DNA of 64,000 bases from Cohnella laeviribosi DSM 21336 (GTDB lineage Bacteria; Bacillota; Bacilli; Paenibacillales; Paenibacillaceae). This document shows positions 7,589-17,205 of the stretch, piece after piece (the stretch's first letter is position 1; every line of letters starts with the position of its first letter). The notes beneath the pieces were generated by a model. The model was not told the DNA's origin, did not search any database, and was given only the letters and a program-made list of their open reading frames with translations. The stretch lies in the NCBI RefSeq assembly GCF_000378425.1, contig NZ_KB899830.1, positions 1-64,000 of the forward strand, in the 5' to 3' direction. A program made the position numbers and the translations under genes.

Positions 7589-9181
7589 ATGTTCAAAGTA
7601 TTGGTATCGGATCCGATCAGCGATTTGGGGATCTCGCAGCTTGTGGAAGCGCCCGATATCTCCGTCGACAAGCGGATCGGTCTGAGCGAAGACGAGCTTG
7701 TCGCCGTGATCGGCGAATACGACGCGCTTCTCGTCCGCAGCCAAACCCGGGTAACCGAGCGGATCATGACCGCCGGCAAAAAGCTGAAAGTCATCGGCCG
7801 CGCCGGGGTGGGCGTGGACAATATCGACCTGGAGGCGGCGACGAAGCGGGGCATCATCGTCATCAACGCTCCCGACGGCAACACGATTACAACCTGCGAA
7901 CATACCTTCGCCATGATGATGGCGCTTGCCCGCCACATCCCCCAAGCTTACCAGAAGACCGTCAGCGGCGTATGGGACCGCAAATCGTTCGTCGGCGTCG
8001 AGCTTCGCAACAAGGTGCTCGGCGTGCTCGGCATGGGCCGCATCGGCAGCGAAGTCGCGACGCGCGCCAAGGCGTTCGGCATGACCGTGCTCGGCTACGA
8101 CCCGTTCCTGACCGAAGACCGCGCGCAAAAGCTCGGCGTCAAGCTCGCCTCGGTTGACGAAGTGATTCGGACGGCGGATTTCATTACCGTGCATACGCCG
8201 CTGACGCCGGAAACCCGGCACATGATCGGCAAGGAACAATTCGCGGTCATGAAGCCCGGCATGCGGATCATCAACTGCGCCCGCGGCGGCATTATCGACG
8301 AGAAGGCGCTCGTCGAGGCGATCGACGCCGGCATCGTGGCGGGAGCCGCCTTCGACGTCTTCGAGGAAGAGCCGCCGAAGCCGGATCATCCGTTCCTGTC
8401 GCATCCGAAAATCATCGTGACGCCTCACCTCGGCGCTTCGACCGTCGAAGCGCAAGAGAACGTGGCCATCGACGTATCCGAGCAGCTTCTGCACATTTTG
8501 CGCGGCGAACCGTACAAGAACGCCGTAAATATGCCGGCGGTTCCCGCCGACGTGCTGGCCAAGCTTGAGCCGTACTTCTTGCTCGGCCGCAAGCTCGGCA
8601 GCTTCGCGGCGCAAATCACCGAAGGCCCCGTCAAGGAGATCGTCGTCGGCTACGCAGGCGAACTTGCGGACGTGGATACGCAGCCGCTGACCCGCCATAT
8701 CGTCCAAGGCGTTCTGTCCTATCATCTGGGCGCCGAACAGGTCAACGCGGTCAACGCCATGCACCTGGCCAAAAAACGCGAAGTCAACATCGTCGTCAAC
8801 CAGTCGACCGCAAGCAAAGGCTTTACGAACCTTGTGACGGTTACGCTGCGTTCGGCCAAAGAAGAGCGCATGGTCGCAGGCGCCCTGCTCAACGGCTTCG
8901 GCGCCCGGATCACGCAAATCGACAAGTACCCGGTCGACGTCGAACCGCAAGGGCATCACGTGCTGATCTCGCACAACGACAAGCCGGGCATTATCGGCCG
9001 CGTCGGCACCCTGCTCGGCACGAACGACATCAATATCGCGACGATGCAGGTCGGCCGCAAAATCGTCGGCGGCGCCGCGATCATGGTGCTCGGCGTCGAC
9101 AAGGCTGTCCCGAAAGACGTTCTGGCGCAGCTTGAACAGCTTCCGGATCTCGTCAAGGCAAAGGAAGTTCAACTGATCTGA
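7589..9181 (+). CDS. serA: D-3-phosphoglycerate dehydrogenase
   Basis: First step of serine synthesis: oxidises 3-phosphoglycerate to 3-phosphohydroxypyruvate with NAD+. The 530-residue product is the long form. It has a split substrate-binding domain, an NAD-binding fold with GMGRIGSEVA (about residue 150), the catalytic Arg in ARGGIIDE, the catalytic His in PHLGAST, an intervening domain (about 320-450) and a C-terminal ACT domain (about 455-530, starting near HVLISHNDKPGIIG) that usually binds serine for feedback control. The start at 7589 (MFKVLVSD) follows AGGGGGA. A terminator follows directly. Confidence 0.95.
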   Translation: MFKVLVSDPISDLGISQLVEAPDISVDKRIGLSEDELVAVIGEYDALLVRSQTRVTERIMTAGKKLKVIGRAGVGVDNIDLEAATKRGIIVINAPDGNTITTCEHTFAMMMALARHIPQAYQKTVSGVWDRKSFVGVELRNKVLGVLGMGRIGSEVATRAKAFGMTVLGYDPFLTEDRAQKLGVKLASVDEVIRTADFITVHTPLTPETRHMIGKEQFAVMKPGMRIINCARGGIIDEKALVEAIDAGIVAGAAFDVFEEEPPKPDHPFLSHPKIIVTPHLGASTVEAQENVAIDVSEQLLHILRGEPYKNAVNMPAVPADVLAKLEPYFLLGRKLGSFAAQITEGPVKEIVVGYAGELADVDTQPLTRHIVQGVLSYHLGAEQVNAVNAMHLAKKREVNIVVNQSTASKGFTNLVTVTLRSAKEERMVAGALLNGFGARITQIDKYPVDVEPQGHHVLISHNDKPGIIGRVGTLLGTNDINIATMQVGRKIVGGAAIMVLGVDKAVPKDVLAQLEQLPDLVKAKEVQLI

Positions 9182-9194
9182 ATGGACGACATTT

Positions 9195-9244
9195 AAAAAA
9201 GGTTGAGCGGGTGGAAGCTTGCTTCCTCCTGCCCAACCTTTTTT
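9195..9244. terminator. Bidirectional rho-independent terminator
   Basis: AAAAAAGGTTG...CAACCTTTTTT with a GC-rich inner stem. There are T runs on both strands, so it can end serA from the left and the MFS gene from the right. Confidence 0.85.
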
Positions 9245-9273
9245 CGTTCGCGGACGGCGTTTGGCCGATCCGC

Positions 9274-10566
9274 CTAGCCTTTCAGCGCTTCGTTGTCCGC
9301 TCCGGCCGCCGGCCTAAAGCTCCCGCCCTTGCCGCCGACAAGACCGACGATGGCGAATTGCAGCAGCGACGCTGCCACAAGCACGACGGGCAGCGCCGCC
9401 GAATCGGGACGGTCCGCGAATACGATCAGCGCATAAATCGACAGCACGCGCCCGATATTGAGAAACAATTCCCGAATAACCACCGATTCGATCCGGAACT
9501 GGCCTTTAAGCGGCAGAACATCCATCAGCCTGTAATAGTAAACGTTTAACGAATTGATCGTCAGCGGATTAAAAATCGAAAAGACGACCATAAAGACGAG
9601 CACCGTCCACCACGCGACATCGATCAGAAGCACGCAAGATGCGGCCGCCACGAACAGCGAGGACCAGAATACGTCGGACCGGACGCGGTCGTGCGATTTT
9701 CGCCGGGATACGGTGAATGCGGTTCCAATCGTAATGAGCGCAAAAAGCACGGTAAGCAGCCCGACCCAATCTTCCCGGCCGTACGTCTGATAAAGCAAAA
9801 TATTCGGCAAAAACAGCATGATCCCCTGGAACAGGCCGAGAACAAAATAACCGAACAGCGATTTCAGCCACAGCCGATTCCGCTTCATCATCCCGCCCGC
9901 ATATTTCAGGTAATAGGCGCGATGGCGCGGCTTCAGCGCACCGATCTTCAGACTGAACGCGGACGCGAGCGCAAACATGGCAAACGCGACGGCGAACGTC
10001 ACGATATACCCCTGCAAGCCTTCGAACCGTCCGATCAGCAGCCCCGACAGCGCCGGCCCCGCGAGACCGGCGGAGTTGAACACGATCAGGTTCAGCGCCA
10101 GAAAGCGGCCCCGGTTCCGCTCGCTCGTCACATCGTACATGAGCACGATATAACCGGTCCAGTAGAGCCCCAGCGCGATTCCGTTAAACAGCGCGAAAAC
10201 CGGATAGTAAGCCGCGACCTGCTCCCGCGCGAAAATGACGCACAAGTAAAACAGCGCAATCAGCATGATGCCGAGACGGTACGTAACCATCCGGTCTTTC
10301 TTTTTCGCAATGTAGCCGCCGGCGGCGAACGCCAAAGGCGTGATTCCGTACACGATCATATTGAACATGCCGTTGATCCATAAGTCTTCGGTCAGGCGCC
10401 ATAAGTACAGGTTGAGAAAAAGACCCGACATCGAGGCTCCGAACTGGAAGCAGCCGTGAATAAACAACGTGATGTACGCTTCCGGTTTCAAATCGTCCTG
10501 CCCGATTGCGCCCGTTCCCCGAAGCCGGGCTTTCCAAGCTCGAAGTCTCACCGGTTGTTCCCCCAT
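9274..10566 (-). CDS. MFS family transporter
   Basis: Major facilitator with about 11-12 membrane helices over 430 residues. A cytoplasmic loop motif of the MFS type (GYIAKKKDRMVTYRLG) lies after the second or third helix, and SERNRGRFLALN lies further in. The ligand cannot be deduced. The ATG at 10566 is taken as start; a TTG three codons upstream is also possible. It follows resE on the same strand after about 50 nt and may be read through from the res operon. It ends at the shared terminator with serA. Confidence 0.8.
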   Translation of the reverse strand: MGEQPVRLRAWKARLRGTGAIGQDDLKPEAYITLFIHGCFQFGASMSGLFLNLYLWRLTEDLWINGMFNMIVYGITPLAFAAGGYIAKKKDRMVTYRLGIMLIALFYLCVIFAREQVAAYYPVFALFNGIALGLYWTGYIVLMYDVTSERNRGRFLALNLIVFNSAGLAGPALSGLLIGRFEGLQGYIVTFAVAFAMFALASAFSLKIGALKPRHRAYYLKYAGGMMKRNRLWLKSLFGYFVLGLFQGIMLFLPNILLYQTYGREDWVGLLTVLFALITIGTAFTVSRRKSHDRVRSDVFWSSLFVAAASCVLLIDVAWWTVLVFMVVFSIFNPLTINSLNVYYYRLMDVLPLKGQFRIESVVIRELFLNIGRVLSIYALIVFADRPDSAALPVVLVAASLLQFAIVGLVGGKGGSFRPAAGADNEALKG

Positions 10567-10617
10567 CGGATTCAAATCGCCTGTTGCGGTTTGCCGCCCG
10601 GCGAGCGTGCGGAGCGC

Positions 10618-12054
10618 TTAACCCTGGCGCCGGGTATCGCCGCTTACCGGCAGCGTAATCGTGAACGTCGTTCCGCTGCCCGGCTTGCTTTGAACGCGTA
10701 TTTTGCCCCTGTGGGCTTCCACAAGCGTCTTGACGATAAAAAGCCCAAGTCCGGTGCCGCCGCTGGACTCGCGTTTGCGCGCCTTGTCGGCTTTGTAGAA
10801 CCGCTCGAAAATGTATGGCAAGTCTTCCGGAGGAATGCCTTCCCCCTCATCCTGCACCGTAATTTCCAATTGCTCCCCGTCTTGCGAAGCGATCTTTTTC
10901 GCCCCGAGGAGAATGCGGGCCCCAGGCGGCGTATGCCGGATCGCGTTGTCCAGCAGATTGGTCAGCACCTGCTCCAGACGGTCTCTGTCCGCCGATTCCA
11001 GCACCAGCGTTTCATCGTCTTCCGACTTCACCAGGAGGATGCCTTTTTCCTTGGCCATGGCCGCGAATTTGCGGTATACCCTGCCCAGCAGCGCATTCAT
11101 GTCCAGCCTCTCGTAATTCATTTCCAGATGGCCGGCTTCCATGCGGGCAAGATCGAGCAAATCTTTCACAAGCCGGCCCATCCGCAGCGACTCGTCGTAA
11201 ATAACCTGAACCAGCTCGCGCCGCTCTTCCGGAGAGGCGGCGATGTCGTCCAGCAGCGCCTCGCTGTACCCCTGCACCATCGAGAGCGGCGTGCGAATTT
11301 CGTGCGACACGTTGGCGACAAAGTCGTTGCGCAGCTTGTCCACCCGGTGCTCCTCGGTCACATCGCGCATGACCGCCACCACGCCGCGGATGCCGCTGGT
11401 CGACGCCAGCGGCGTAAGGGCGACGGACCAGACCTCGTTTTTGACGTTGAGCTTGGTCGTCATTTCCTTGCCGTGCGCAATCACGCTGCGGAACGATTCG
11501 AGCAGCGGCTCCGGCACGCGTCCGACCTTGCCATGGCCGTCTTCATCGTCCCAGCCGACGTCGTTCCATTCCTCGAGCAGGTTCTGCCCCTGCGGATTGG
11601 TCAAAATCACGCCGCCTTCCGCATCGAACGAGATGACCGCATCCGTCATGCTGCGCAGCACGCTGCTCAGGTGATCCCGTTCGTGCTCGAGAATGCGGAT
11701 CAGCGAATCGATCTCGGACGCCATCTGGTTAAACGTGTTGGCCAGGTCGCCGATTTCGTCCAACGAGCGGATCGCGACCCGCACCGTGTAGTCGCCCTGC
11801 GCGATTTGGTCCGCCGCCTCTTTCATTTCGCGCAGCGGCTGGGTAATTTTGGTCAGCAGAAAAAACGCGAAAAAGGTTGTCAGCAAAAAACCGACAGCCC
11901 CCGCAACCGTAAACAAATGTTTGACCTTCACCGAATTTTCGAACGTGATATCGATATATTGCAGCAGAAACAAGCCGATGGTGCAGATGACGACGGCGAC
12001 CAGGCCCATGATCGTCAGCCAAATTTTACCGACTACCGTTCTCCAGATCGCCAT
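10618..12054 (-). CDS. resE: Sensor histidine kinase ResE
   Basis: Membrane sensor partner of ResD, controlling aerobic/anaerobic respiration genes in Bacillus. The 478 residues show two N-terminal membrane segments (about 12-33 and 45-69) with only a very short stretch between, a HAMP linker (70-120), a PAS-like domain (about 130-230), the phosphorylated His in NVSHEIRTPLS (about residue 250), and ATPase boxes NAIRHTPP, DEGEGIPPEDL and GGTGLGLFIV. The short extracellular loop suggests sensing inside the membrane or cytoplasm. It follows resD after a few bases. Confidence 0.9.
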   Translation of the reverse strand: MAIWRTVVGKIWLTIMGLVAVVICTIGLFLLQYIDITFENSVKVKHLFTVAGAVGFLLTTFFAFFLLTKITQPLREMKEAADQIAQGDYTVRVAIRSLDEIGDLANTFNQMASEIDSLIRILEHERDHLSSVLRSMTDAVISFDAEGGVILTNPQGQNLLEEWNDVGWDDEDGHGKVGRVPEPLLESFRSVIAHGKEMTTKLNVKNEVWSVALTPLASTSGIRGVVAVMRDVTEEHRVDKLRNDFVANVSHEIRTPLSMVQGYSEALLDDIAASPEERRELVQVIYDESLRMGRLVKDLLDLARMEAGHLEMNYERLDMNALLGRVYRKFAAMAKEKGILLVKSEDDETLVLESADRDRLEQVLTNLLDNAIRHTPPGARILLGAKKIASQDGEQLEITVQDEGEGIPPEDLPYIFERFYKADKARKRESSGGTGLGLFIVKTLVEAHRGKIRVQSKPGSGTTFTITLPVSGDTRRQG

Positions 12055-12057
12055 CGT

Positions 12058-12777
12058 TTATTTGTTAACCTCCAGCTTGTAGCCGACGCCCCAGACGGTC
12101 GTGATCATCGCCGCGGCTTCGGCGGAAACGCGGTTCAGCTTTTCCCTCAGCCGCTTCACGTGCGTGTCCACCGTCCGCAAATCGCCGAAGAAGTCGTAGT
12201 TCCATACGTCCTTCAACAGCTCCTCGCGCGAAAAGACTTTGTCCGGCGAGCTGGCCAAATAATGCAGCAGCTCGTATTCCTTCGGCGTCAGATTGACTTC
12301 GTGTCCGCCCGCCGTCACCCGGTGCGCGTCATGCTCGATGACCAGGTGCGGAAACACGATGTTGTTGCTAGCGTTCAATTCTTTGGACAGGAACGCCGTT
12401 GCCGACGAGCGGCGCAAGATCGCCTTGATCCGGTAGATCACCTCGCGCGGGGAGAACGGCTTGACGACATAGTCGTCGGCGCCGACCTCGAACCCCTGCA
12501 CCCGGTTGACTTCCTCGCCCTTCGCCGTCAGCATGATGACCGGCGTGGCCTTGCTCTGGCGCAGACGGGTGCATACCTCGATGCCGTCCATGCCGGGCAG
12601 CATCAAATCGAGCACAATCAGATCATAATTGTCCTGGAGCGCTTTCCGGAGCGCCGTCTCTCCGTCCTCGGCCTCCTCGACCGTGTAACCCTCCTTCTCC
12701 AAATACATTTTGAGCAAGCGGCGAATCCGCTCCTCGTCGTCCACGACCAGAATCCGGCTGTCTGCTTGGCTCACCAT
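12058..12777 (-). CDS. resD: Response regulator ResD
   Basis: OmpR-family regulator: receiver domain with Asp13/Asp14 and phospho-acceptor Asp57 (in LIVLDLMLPGMDG), Thr and Lys of the receiver pocket (LTAKGE, VVKPFSPREV), and a C-terminal winged helix (about 135-239). The start is at ATG 12777: GGAGGG lies eight bases upstream, whereas a TTG at 12783 would be too close. The preceding genes are resC, resB and resA, as in B. subtilis resABCDE. Confidence 0.93.
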   Translation of the reverse strand: MVSQADSRILVVDDEERIRRLLKMYLEKEGYTVEEAEDGETALRKALQDNYDLIVLDLMLPGMDGIEVCTRLRQSKATPVIMLTAKGEEVNRVQGFEVGADDYVVKPFSPREVIYRIKAILRRSSATAFLSKELNASNNIVFPHLVIEHDAHRVTAGGHEVNLTPKEYELLHYLASSPDKVFSREELLKDVWNYDFFGDLRTVDTHVKRLREKLNRVSAEAAAMITTVWGVGYKLEVNK

Positions 12778-12821
12778 AACCAAATCCCTCCGTTCGATTG
12801 CATGTCCGATTCCTTATTAGC

Positions 12822-14084
12822 TTACACTCCCGCGTAGGAATGCAAACCGGCAATGACCAGGTTGACGCCGATCAGCGTAAAGAGCACGATGATAAACCCG
12901 ACGACGGCAAGCCACGCCGACCGCGTTCCCTGCCAGCCGCGCGACAGGCGCAGGTGCAGATAGGCGCTGTAGAACAGCCACGTGATCAAAGCCCAAACCT
13001 CTTTCGGGTCCCAGCCCCAGAACCTGGACCAGGCGATCTGGGCCCAGATCATCGCAAAGATCAGCGCCCCCAGCGTAAACACCGGGAAGCCGATGGCGAT
13101 CGCGCGGTAGGAAATTTCGTCCAGATCGTCCGGATCGATTCCGTCCAAATGCGGGTGAATGACCGCCGCCAGCGGCTTGCGCGCGATCAGCCGCATGATG
13201 CCGTACAGGATCAGGCCGCTGATCAGCGACCAGATAATCGTGTTCAGCTTCCGTCCGGCATTGACGCCGTTCATCCAGGAAGGCGCCTCGAACAGCGGCT
13301 CCTTCAGGCCGAGGAAGGGGTCCATCGACAGCTTCTCGCTGTTGTACGGCGCCACGATCGGAGGCAAACCGTACTCGACCGTCTGCACGATCGTCTCTCC
13401 CTGTCCCTGAAGGTCGATCCGAAAGGTCTCCTGCCGGAACTGCGCTTCGTACCCCGCGGCGCGGAAGCCGAAGACGGAGACGAGAAAGCCGATCACGACG
13501 ACGATGACGACGAGCATGAATTCCGTCCAGAACTGCGCGCGGCGGCCGGCCTTGTCCGTCCGCGAGTAGTCGACGACCCGGATCAGATGCACGAGCGCGG
13601 CGGCGAAGCCGACGGCAAAGAACGCTTCGCCGAGCGCGGCCGTCGTCACGTGGATTTTCAGCCAGATCGAGTTCAGCGCCGGTATGAGCGGCTGCACCTC
13701 GGACGGGAATACCGAAGCGTAGGCGATAATAATAATAACCAAAGGGACCGCGAATGCCCCGAGTAATACTTTGCGGTAAATCAGATACACGATAATGAAC
13801 GCGAACATGATCGCCATGCCGAGAAAGGTCATGAACTCGTACATGTTGCTCGTCGGAATATGGCCTCCGCCCTTCCAGCGCGTAAAGAAAAAGGCCAAAT
13901 GGGCGAGCCAGCCGAGCGCCGCCAGCGCAAAGCCGATGCGGCCCCACCGCTTGGCATGGCCTTCCGGATCGCGGTTGCTCCATCTTTTGCCCGCGACCGC
14001 GATCGCATACCCGATAAATGCCGCGCAGTATAGAAAGAATGCTGCGATAAAGGCGTTGCTGCTAAAATTCAGCCAGTCGTTCAA
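12822..14084 (-). CDS. resC: Cytochrome c biogenesis protein ResC/CcsB (CcsA family)
   Basis: Haem-handling membrane subunit of the system II cytochrome c synthase, working with ResB to attach haem to apocytochrome c on the outer face. The 420 residues contain about eight membrane helices and the haem-binding tryptophan motif WGWDPKEVW (about residue 355), with conserved His residues. The ATG overlaps the resB stop codon by four bases. A long hydrophilic loop (about 170-260) lies between helices. Confidence 0.9.
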   Translation of the reverse strand: MNDWLNFSSNAFIAAFFLYCAAFIGYAIAVAGKRWSNRDPEGHAKRWGRIGFALAALGWLAHLAFFFTRWKGGGHIPTSNMYEFMTFLGMAIMFAFIIVYLIYRKVLLGAFAVPLVIIIIAYASVFPSEVQPLIPALNSIWLKIHVTTAALGEAFFAVGFAAALVHLIRVVDYSRTDKAGRRAQFWTEFMLVVIVVVIGFLVSVFGFRAAGYEAQFRQETFRIDLQGQGETIVQTVEYGLPPIVAPYNSEKLSMDPFLGLKEPLFEAPSWMNGVNAGRKLNTIIWSLISGLILYGIMRLIARKPLAAVIHPHLDGIDPDDLDEISYRAIAIGFPVFTLGALIFAMIWAQIAWSRFWGWDPKEVWALITWLFYSAYLHLRLSRGWQGTRSAWLAVVGFIIVLFTLIGVNLVIAGLHSYAGV

Positions 14085-15766
14085 CGTTTATTCCTCCTGT
14101 TATCGAGCGCCTTCGGCTCGACGGCGATGCCGGTTCGGCCGAGCGCCGCCGCCACTTCCGCCCGAATGCCGTACGTGTTCTTGTTCGTATGCGCCCCGAG
14201 AGTAAGCGCGCGGCCGTCGATCCGAAGCCAAATCCGGCGATGCTGCCAGTAGAATCCCATCACGAGGCCGATCATCGAAATGGCGGCTCCGACCCAAATG
14301 TACGGCATCGCGCGGTCCACCCGGACGTTCAGGGTCGACGTGTATTGGGAGAACGAGACGTTCTCCATGCCGTTCACTTCGAAAGCGAAACGTCCCGAAT
14401 TGCTGCCCAGCTTGCGGAAGCTTTCGTTGAGCTGGTCCTGCAGCTTCTTGTTTTCCGCCGACGGCATCGGGAAATAAATGTACATTTCGCCGCCCGCCGC
14501 AAGCCCCGGTCCCGTCACCACGAATACGAAAGCGGGATTGTTCGGATCGCGCGACTTGGTCATCGGGCGGTTCTGCTCGTCCAGGCCGAAATCGGGATAA
14601 ACATCGCTCAATTTCAGCGTATAAGGCCCTGCTTTATAAGTCAATGGCGGATCGGTCATCGGCAGTTCGAAAGGTCCGTAGGACCGATTGTTCGTCTTGT
14701 CCACCAGCATCGGCTTTACGGAAATGAGCCGAATCCGTTCTTCATAGTTGTACTGGTACAGCTTCAGGCCTTTGTAGGACAGCGGGCTGTTCACCTGGAT
14801 ATTATGCTGTTTCACCGGCACCAGCACCGGGTCTTTCACCGGGTCGTCGCAGTCGGCCGTGCAGGTGTAAAGGGTCGCCTTCGTTTCGTAAAGCTTCGGC
14901 CTCAGCGTGCCTTTCAGCCGCTCGGGAAGCTCGTCGTCCGAATAAAATTCGACCGTGAACTTTTCGTTCTTCACGTAATACGGCGTATCCGGAATCTGCT
15001 TGATTTGCCCTTCATCGAGCGAAACGTATTTGTCCATATGCCATGCGGGCACGGCCCGGGCGAGCACCGCAAGCAGGAACACGATCAGACCGATATGGTT
15101 AATGTAAGGCCCCCAGCGGCTGAACCGGTTTTTTTCGGCGAGCAGCGCCATTCCGTCCTTCCGGTCGATCCAGACCCGGTAACGCTTTCGCTTCAGCTCG
15201 CGGGCGAACTTCTCCACCCATTCCGCCGGCTCGGTCTGAAGCGTCGTTTCATACACCGTCTGCTGGCGCCGCAGAAAGTTCAAATGCTTGCGGACCTGCT
15301 GCTTCGACAGCGCCTTGTATAGCGGAAGCACGCGGTCGAGGCTGCAGATGACGAGCGAAGTGCCGATCATGACGAGCAGGCCGATGAACCACCACGATTC
15401 GTACGTTCTCGACAAGCCGAGGAAGTGGTAAATCATCCCCCACGTGCCGTATGTATCCTTGTAATATTGAGCCGGATCGTCCAGATTGACAAACGAGCTC
15501 TCCTGCGGATAAATGGTGCCGAGCGCGGCGCCGATCAAGGTGATGACGATCAGCCAGACGGCCACCTTGACGGACGAAAAAAAGTTCCACACCCGGTCGA
15601 TCAAATCCGGATTTTGCTTTTGCGAACGGCGAGCGGCTCCGTCGTAACGCATCTCGAGCGGACTGTCCGGCGGCAAATCGTCGACGAGCGGATTGCCGCA
15701 GGCTTCGCACAGCACCGTTCCCGTCGGGTTCTGGTGCCCGCATTCGCATTTCGTGTTCTGAAACAA
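14081..15766 (-). CDS. resB: Cytochrome c biogenesis protein ResB, with N-terminal zinc ribbon
   Basis: Partner of ResC in cytochrome c maturation. The 561 residues have the ResB core (membrane segments near 70-95, 130-155 and 215-235, a large extracellular domain at 240-500, and a last segment near 500-520). It begins with a zinc-ribbon-like motif (Cys7, Cys9, Cys20, Cys23) that B. subtilis ResB lacks as far as I recall. ResA, the thiol-disulfide reductase that prepares apocytochrome, is encoded about 25 nt upstream. Confidence 0.9.
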   Translation of the reverse strand: MFQNTKCECGHQNPTGTVLCEACGNPLVDDLPPDSPLEMRYDGAARRSQKQNPDLIDRVWNFFSSVKVAVWLIVITLIGAALGTIYPQESSFVNLDDPAQYYKDTYGTWGMIYHFLGLSRTYESWWFIGLLVMIGTSLVICSLDRVLPLYKALSKQQVRKHLNFLRRQQTVYETTLQTEPAEWVEKFARELKRKRYRVWIDRKDGMALLAEKNRFSRWGPYINHIGLIVFLLAVLARAVPAWHMDKYVSLDEGQIKQIPDTPYYVKNEKFTVEFYSDDELPERLKGTLRPKLYETKATLYTCTADCDDPVKDPVLVPVKQHNIQVNSPLSYKGLKLYQYNYEERIRLISVKPMLVDKTNNRSYGPFELPMTDPPLTYKAGPYTLKLSDVYPDFGLDEQNRPMTKSRDPNNPAFVFVVTGPGLAAGGEMYIYFPMPSAENKKLQDQLNESFRKLGSNSGRFAFEVNGMENVSFSQYTSTLNVRVDRAMPYIWVGAAISMIGLVMGFYWQHRRIWLRIDGRALTLGAHTNKNTYGIRAEVAAALGRTGIAVEPKALDNRRNKR

Positions 15767-15791
15767 TCGAGCTAACGCCTCCTTGCCGCGA

Positions 15792-16319
15792 TTACGGCTG
15801 GAAAAGCCGTTCGACGCGCTGTTCGATAAAGGATTCGCTCATCGGTCCTCCGACGGCGATTTCCTGAATGGTTCCGTCCGGGCGGATAAAAAACGTCGTC
15901 GGATATTCTTTCAACCCGTACAACCGCTCGATTTTCCGGTTTTTGTCGAGCAAAATCGGAAAATTCACGCCGTAGCTCTTGGCGAAGCTGCGCACGCTGA
16001 TCCTGTCTTCGCTCAGGTTGATGCCGACGACCTGAAGCCCCTGGCCTTGCCATTTCTCGTAAATGCGCTGCAAATCGGGCATTTCGTCGCGGCAGGGAGG
16101 GCAGAAGGTTCCCCAGAAATTCAGGACGAGCGGCTTGCCTTTGTAGTCGTCCAGCCGGTGCGTCTGCCCGGACAAATCGGCCAGCGTAAATTCGGGCGCA
16201 GCCTCGCCGGCTTTGAGCACCGTCGATTTTTTAAAAAACGACTGGCCGATCGCATATCCCCCGATAAGCACAACAAAAGCGAGAATAATATACTGGATGG
16301 GCTTACGGTAACGTTTCAC
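15792..16319 (-). CDS. resA: Thiol-disulfide oxidoreductase ResA
   Basis: Membrane-anchored thioredoxin-like protein that reduces the CxxCH disulfide of apocytochrome c outside the membrane. The 175 residues have one N-terminal anchor (about 9-27) and a thioredoxin fold with the active site CPPC (Cys73, Cys76, in NFWGTFCPPC). The cis-Pro region PTTFFIRPDG is present. The GTG at 16319 is preferred: a GGCGGTG ribosome site lies before it and the protein then starts like B. subtilis ResA. An ATG at 16337 is the alternative. First gene of the res operon. Confidence 0.9.
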   Translation of the reverse strand: MKRYRKPIQYIILAFVVLIGGYAIGQSFFKKSTVLKAGEAAPEFTLADLSGQTHRLDDYKGKPLVLNFWGTFCPPCRDEMPDLQRIYEKWQGQGLQVVGINLSEDRISVRSFAKSYGVNFPILLDKNRKIERLYGLKEYPTTFFIRPDGTIQEIAVGGPMSESFIEQRVERLFQP

Positions 16320-16430
16320 GCTTTCACCGCCGTACATGTTTTCGCCGAACCGTCGAATTGATTATAACGAAAATACCGGGGTCAGAGACGACCGCCTCGA
16401 CCTCCGGTTATGAACATTGTGTGACTTTGA

Positions 16431-17165
16431 TCACGATTCGCCTGCGCCGCTTGCGGCATTTTTCAGCATGCGGACTTCCTCGGCCGACAGCTTGCGGTAC
16501 TTGCCCCGCTGCAGATTGTCCAGCGCAAGGCCCGCAAACGCGATTCGCTTCAGCCGGATAACGGGATGATGAATCGCTTCGAACATGCGGCGAATCTGGC
16601 GGTTGCGCCCTTCCCGGATCGTAATGCGGATGGTCGCCTGATTTTTGTCCGGATCCACGTCGTGATATTCGACTTCGGCCGGAGCCGTCATGCCGTCCGA
16701 AAGCCGGATTCCCCGCTGCAGCTTCTCGAGCGCCTCGCCGTGCGGCACCTTTTCCACGGTGGCAAGATACGTCTTCGGAACGTGATGGCGCGGATGCATC
16801 AGCTTGTGGGCGAGCTCCCCGTCGTTGGTCAATAGAAGAAGCCCTTCCGTATCGTAGTCGAGACGGCCGACCGGATAGACCCGTTCGCTTACGCCTTTCA
16901 GGTAGTCCGTCACGACCGGGCGGCCTTTCGGATCGTAAACGCTGGTGATGACGCCCTTGGGCTTGTTGAACATCAAATAAATTTTGGACTCGGATTGAAT
17001 CCGCCTTCCGTTCACCGCGATTTCGTCTTTTTCCGGATCGGCTTTCGCCCCGAGTTCGGTCACGACCTCGCCGTTGACCGTCACCTTGCCTTCCCGGATC
17101 AGTTCCTCGCATTTGCGCCTTGAAGCCACGCCGGCGGCCGCGAGCACTTTCTGCAATCGTTCCAA
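16431..17165 (-). CDS. rluB: Ribosomal large subunit pseudouridine synthase B
   Basis: Makes pseudouridine in 23S rRNA (position 2605 in E. coli numbering). The 244 residues have an N-terminal S4 RNA-binding domain (about 1-60, MERLQKVLAAAGVASRRKCEEL) and a catalytic domain with the Asp motif VGRLDYDTEGLLLLTNDG (about residue 100). The gene sits between spmB and resA as in B. subtilis. Confidence 0.93.
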   Translation of the reverse strand: MERLQKVLAAAGVASRRKCEELIREGKVTVNGEVVTELGAKADPEKDEIAVNGRRIQSESKIYLMFNKPKGVITSVYDPKGRPVVTDYLKGVSERVYPVGRLDYDTEGLLLLTNDGELAHKLMHPRHHVPKTYLATVEKVPHGEALEKLQRGIRLSDGMTAPAEVEYHDVDPDKNQATIRITIREGRNRQIRRMFEAIHHPVIRLKRIAFAGLALDNLQRGKYRKLSAEEVRMLKNAASGAGES

Positions 17166-17205
17166 TGAAGTTCACCTCACCCTTCATCATACATGGACGA
17201 AGGGT

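Noticed and set aside
10456-12837. Long open frame of 793 codons on the plus strand
   Set aside because: It lies antisense to resE and resD, which have full domain signatures. Long antisense frames are common in GC-rich genes, and this one has no family motif or ribosome site.
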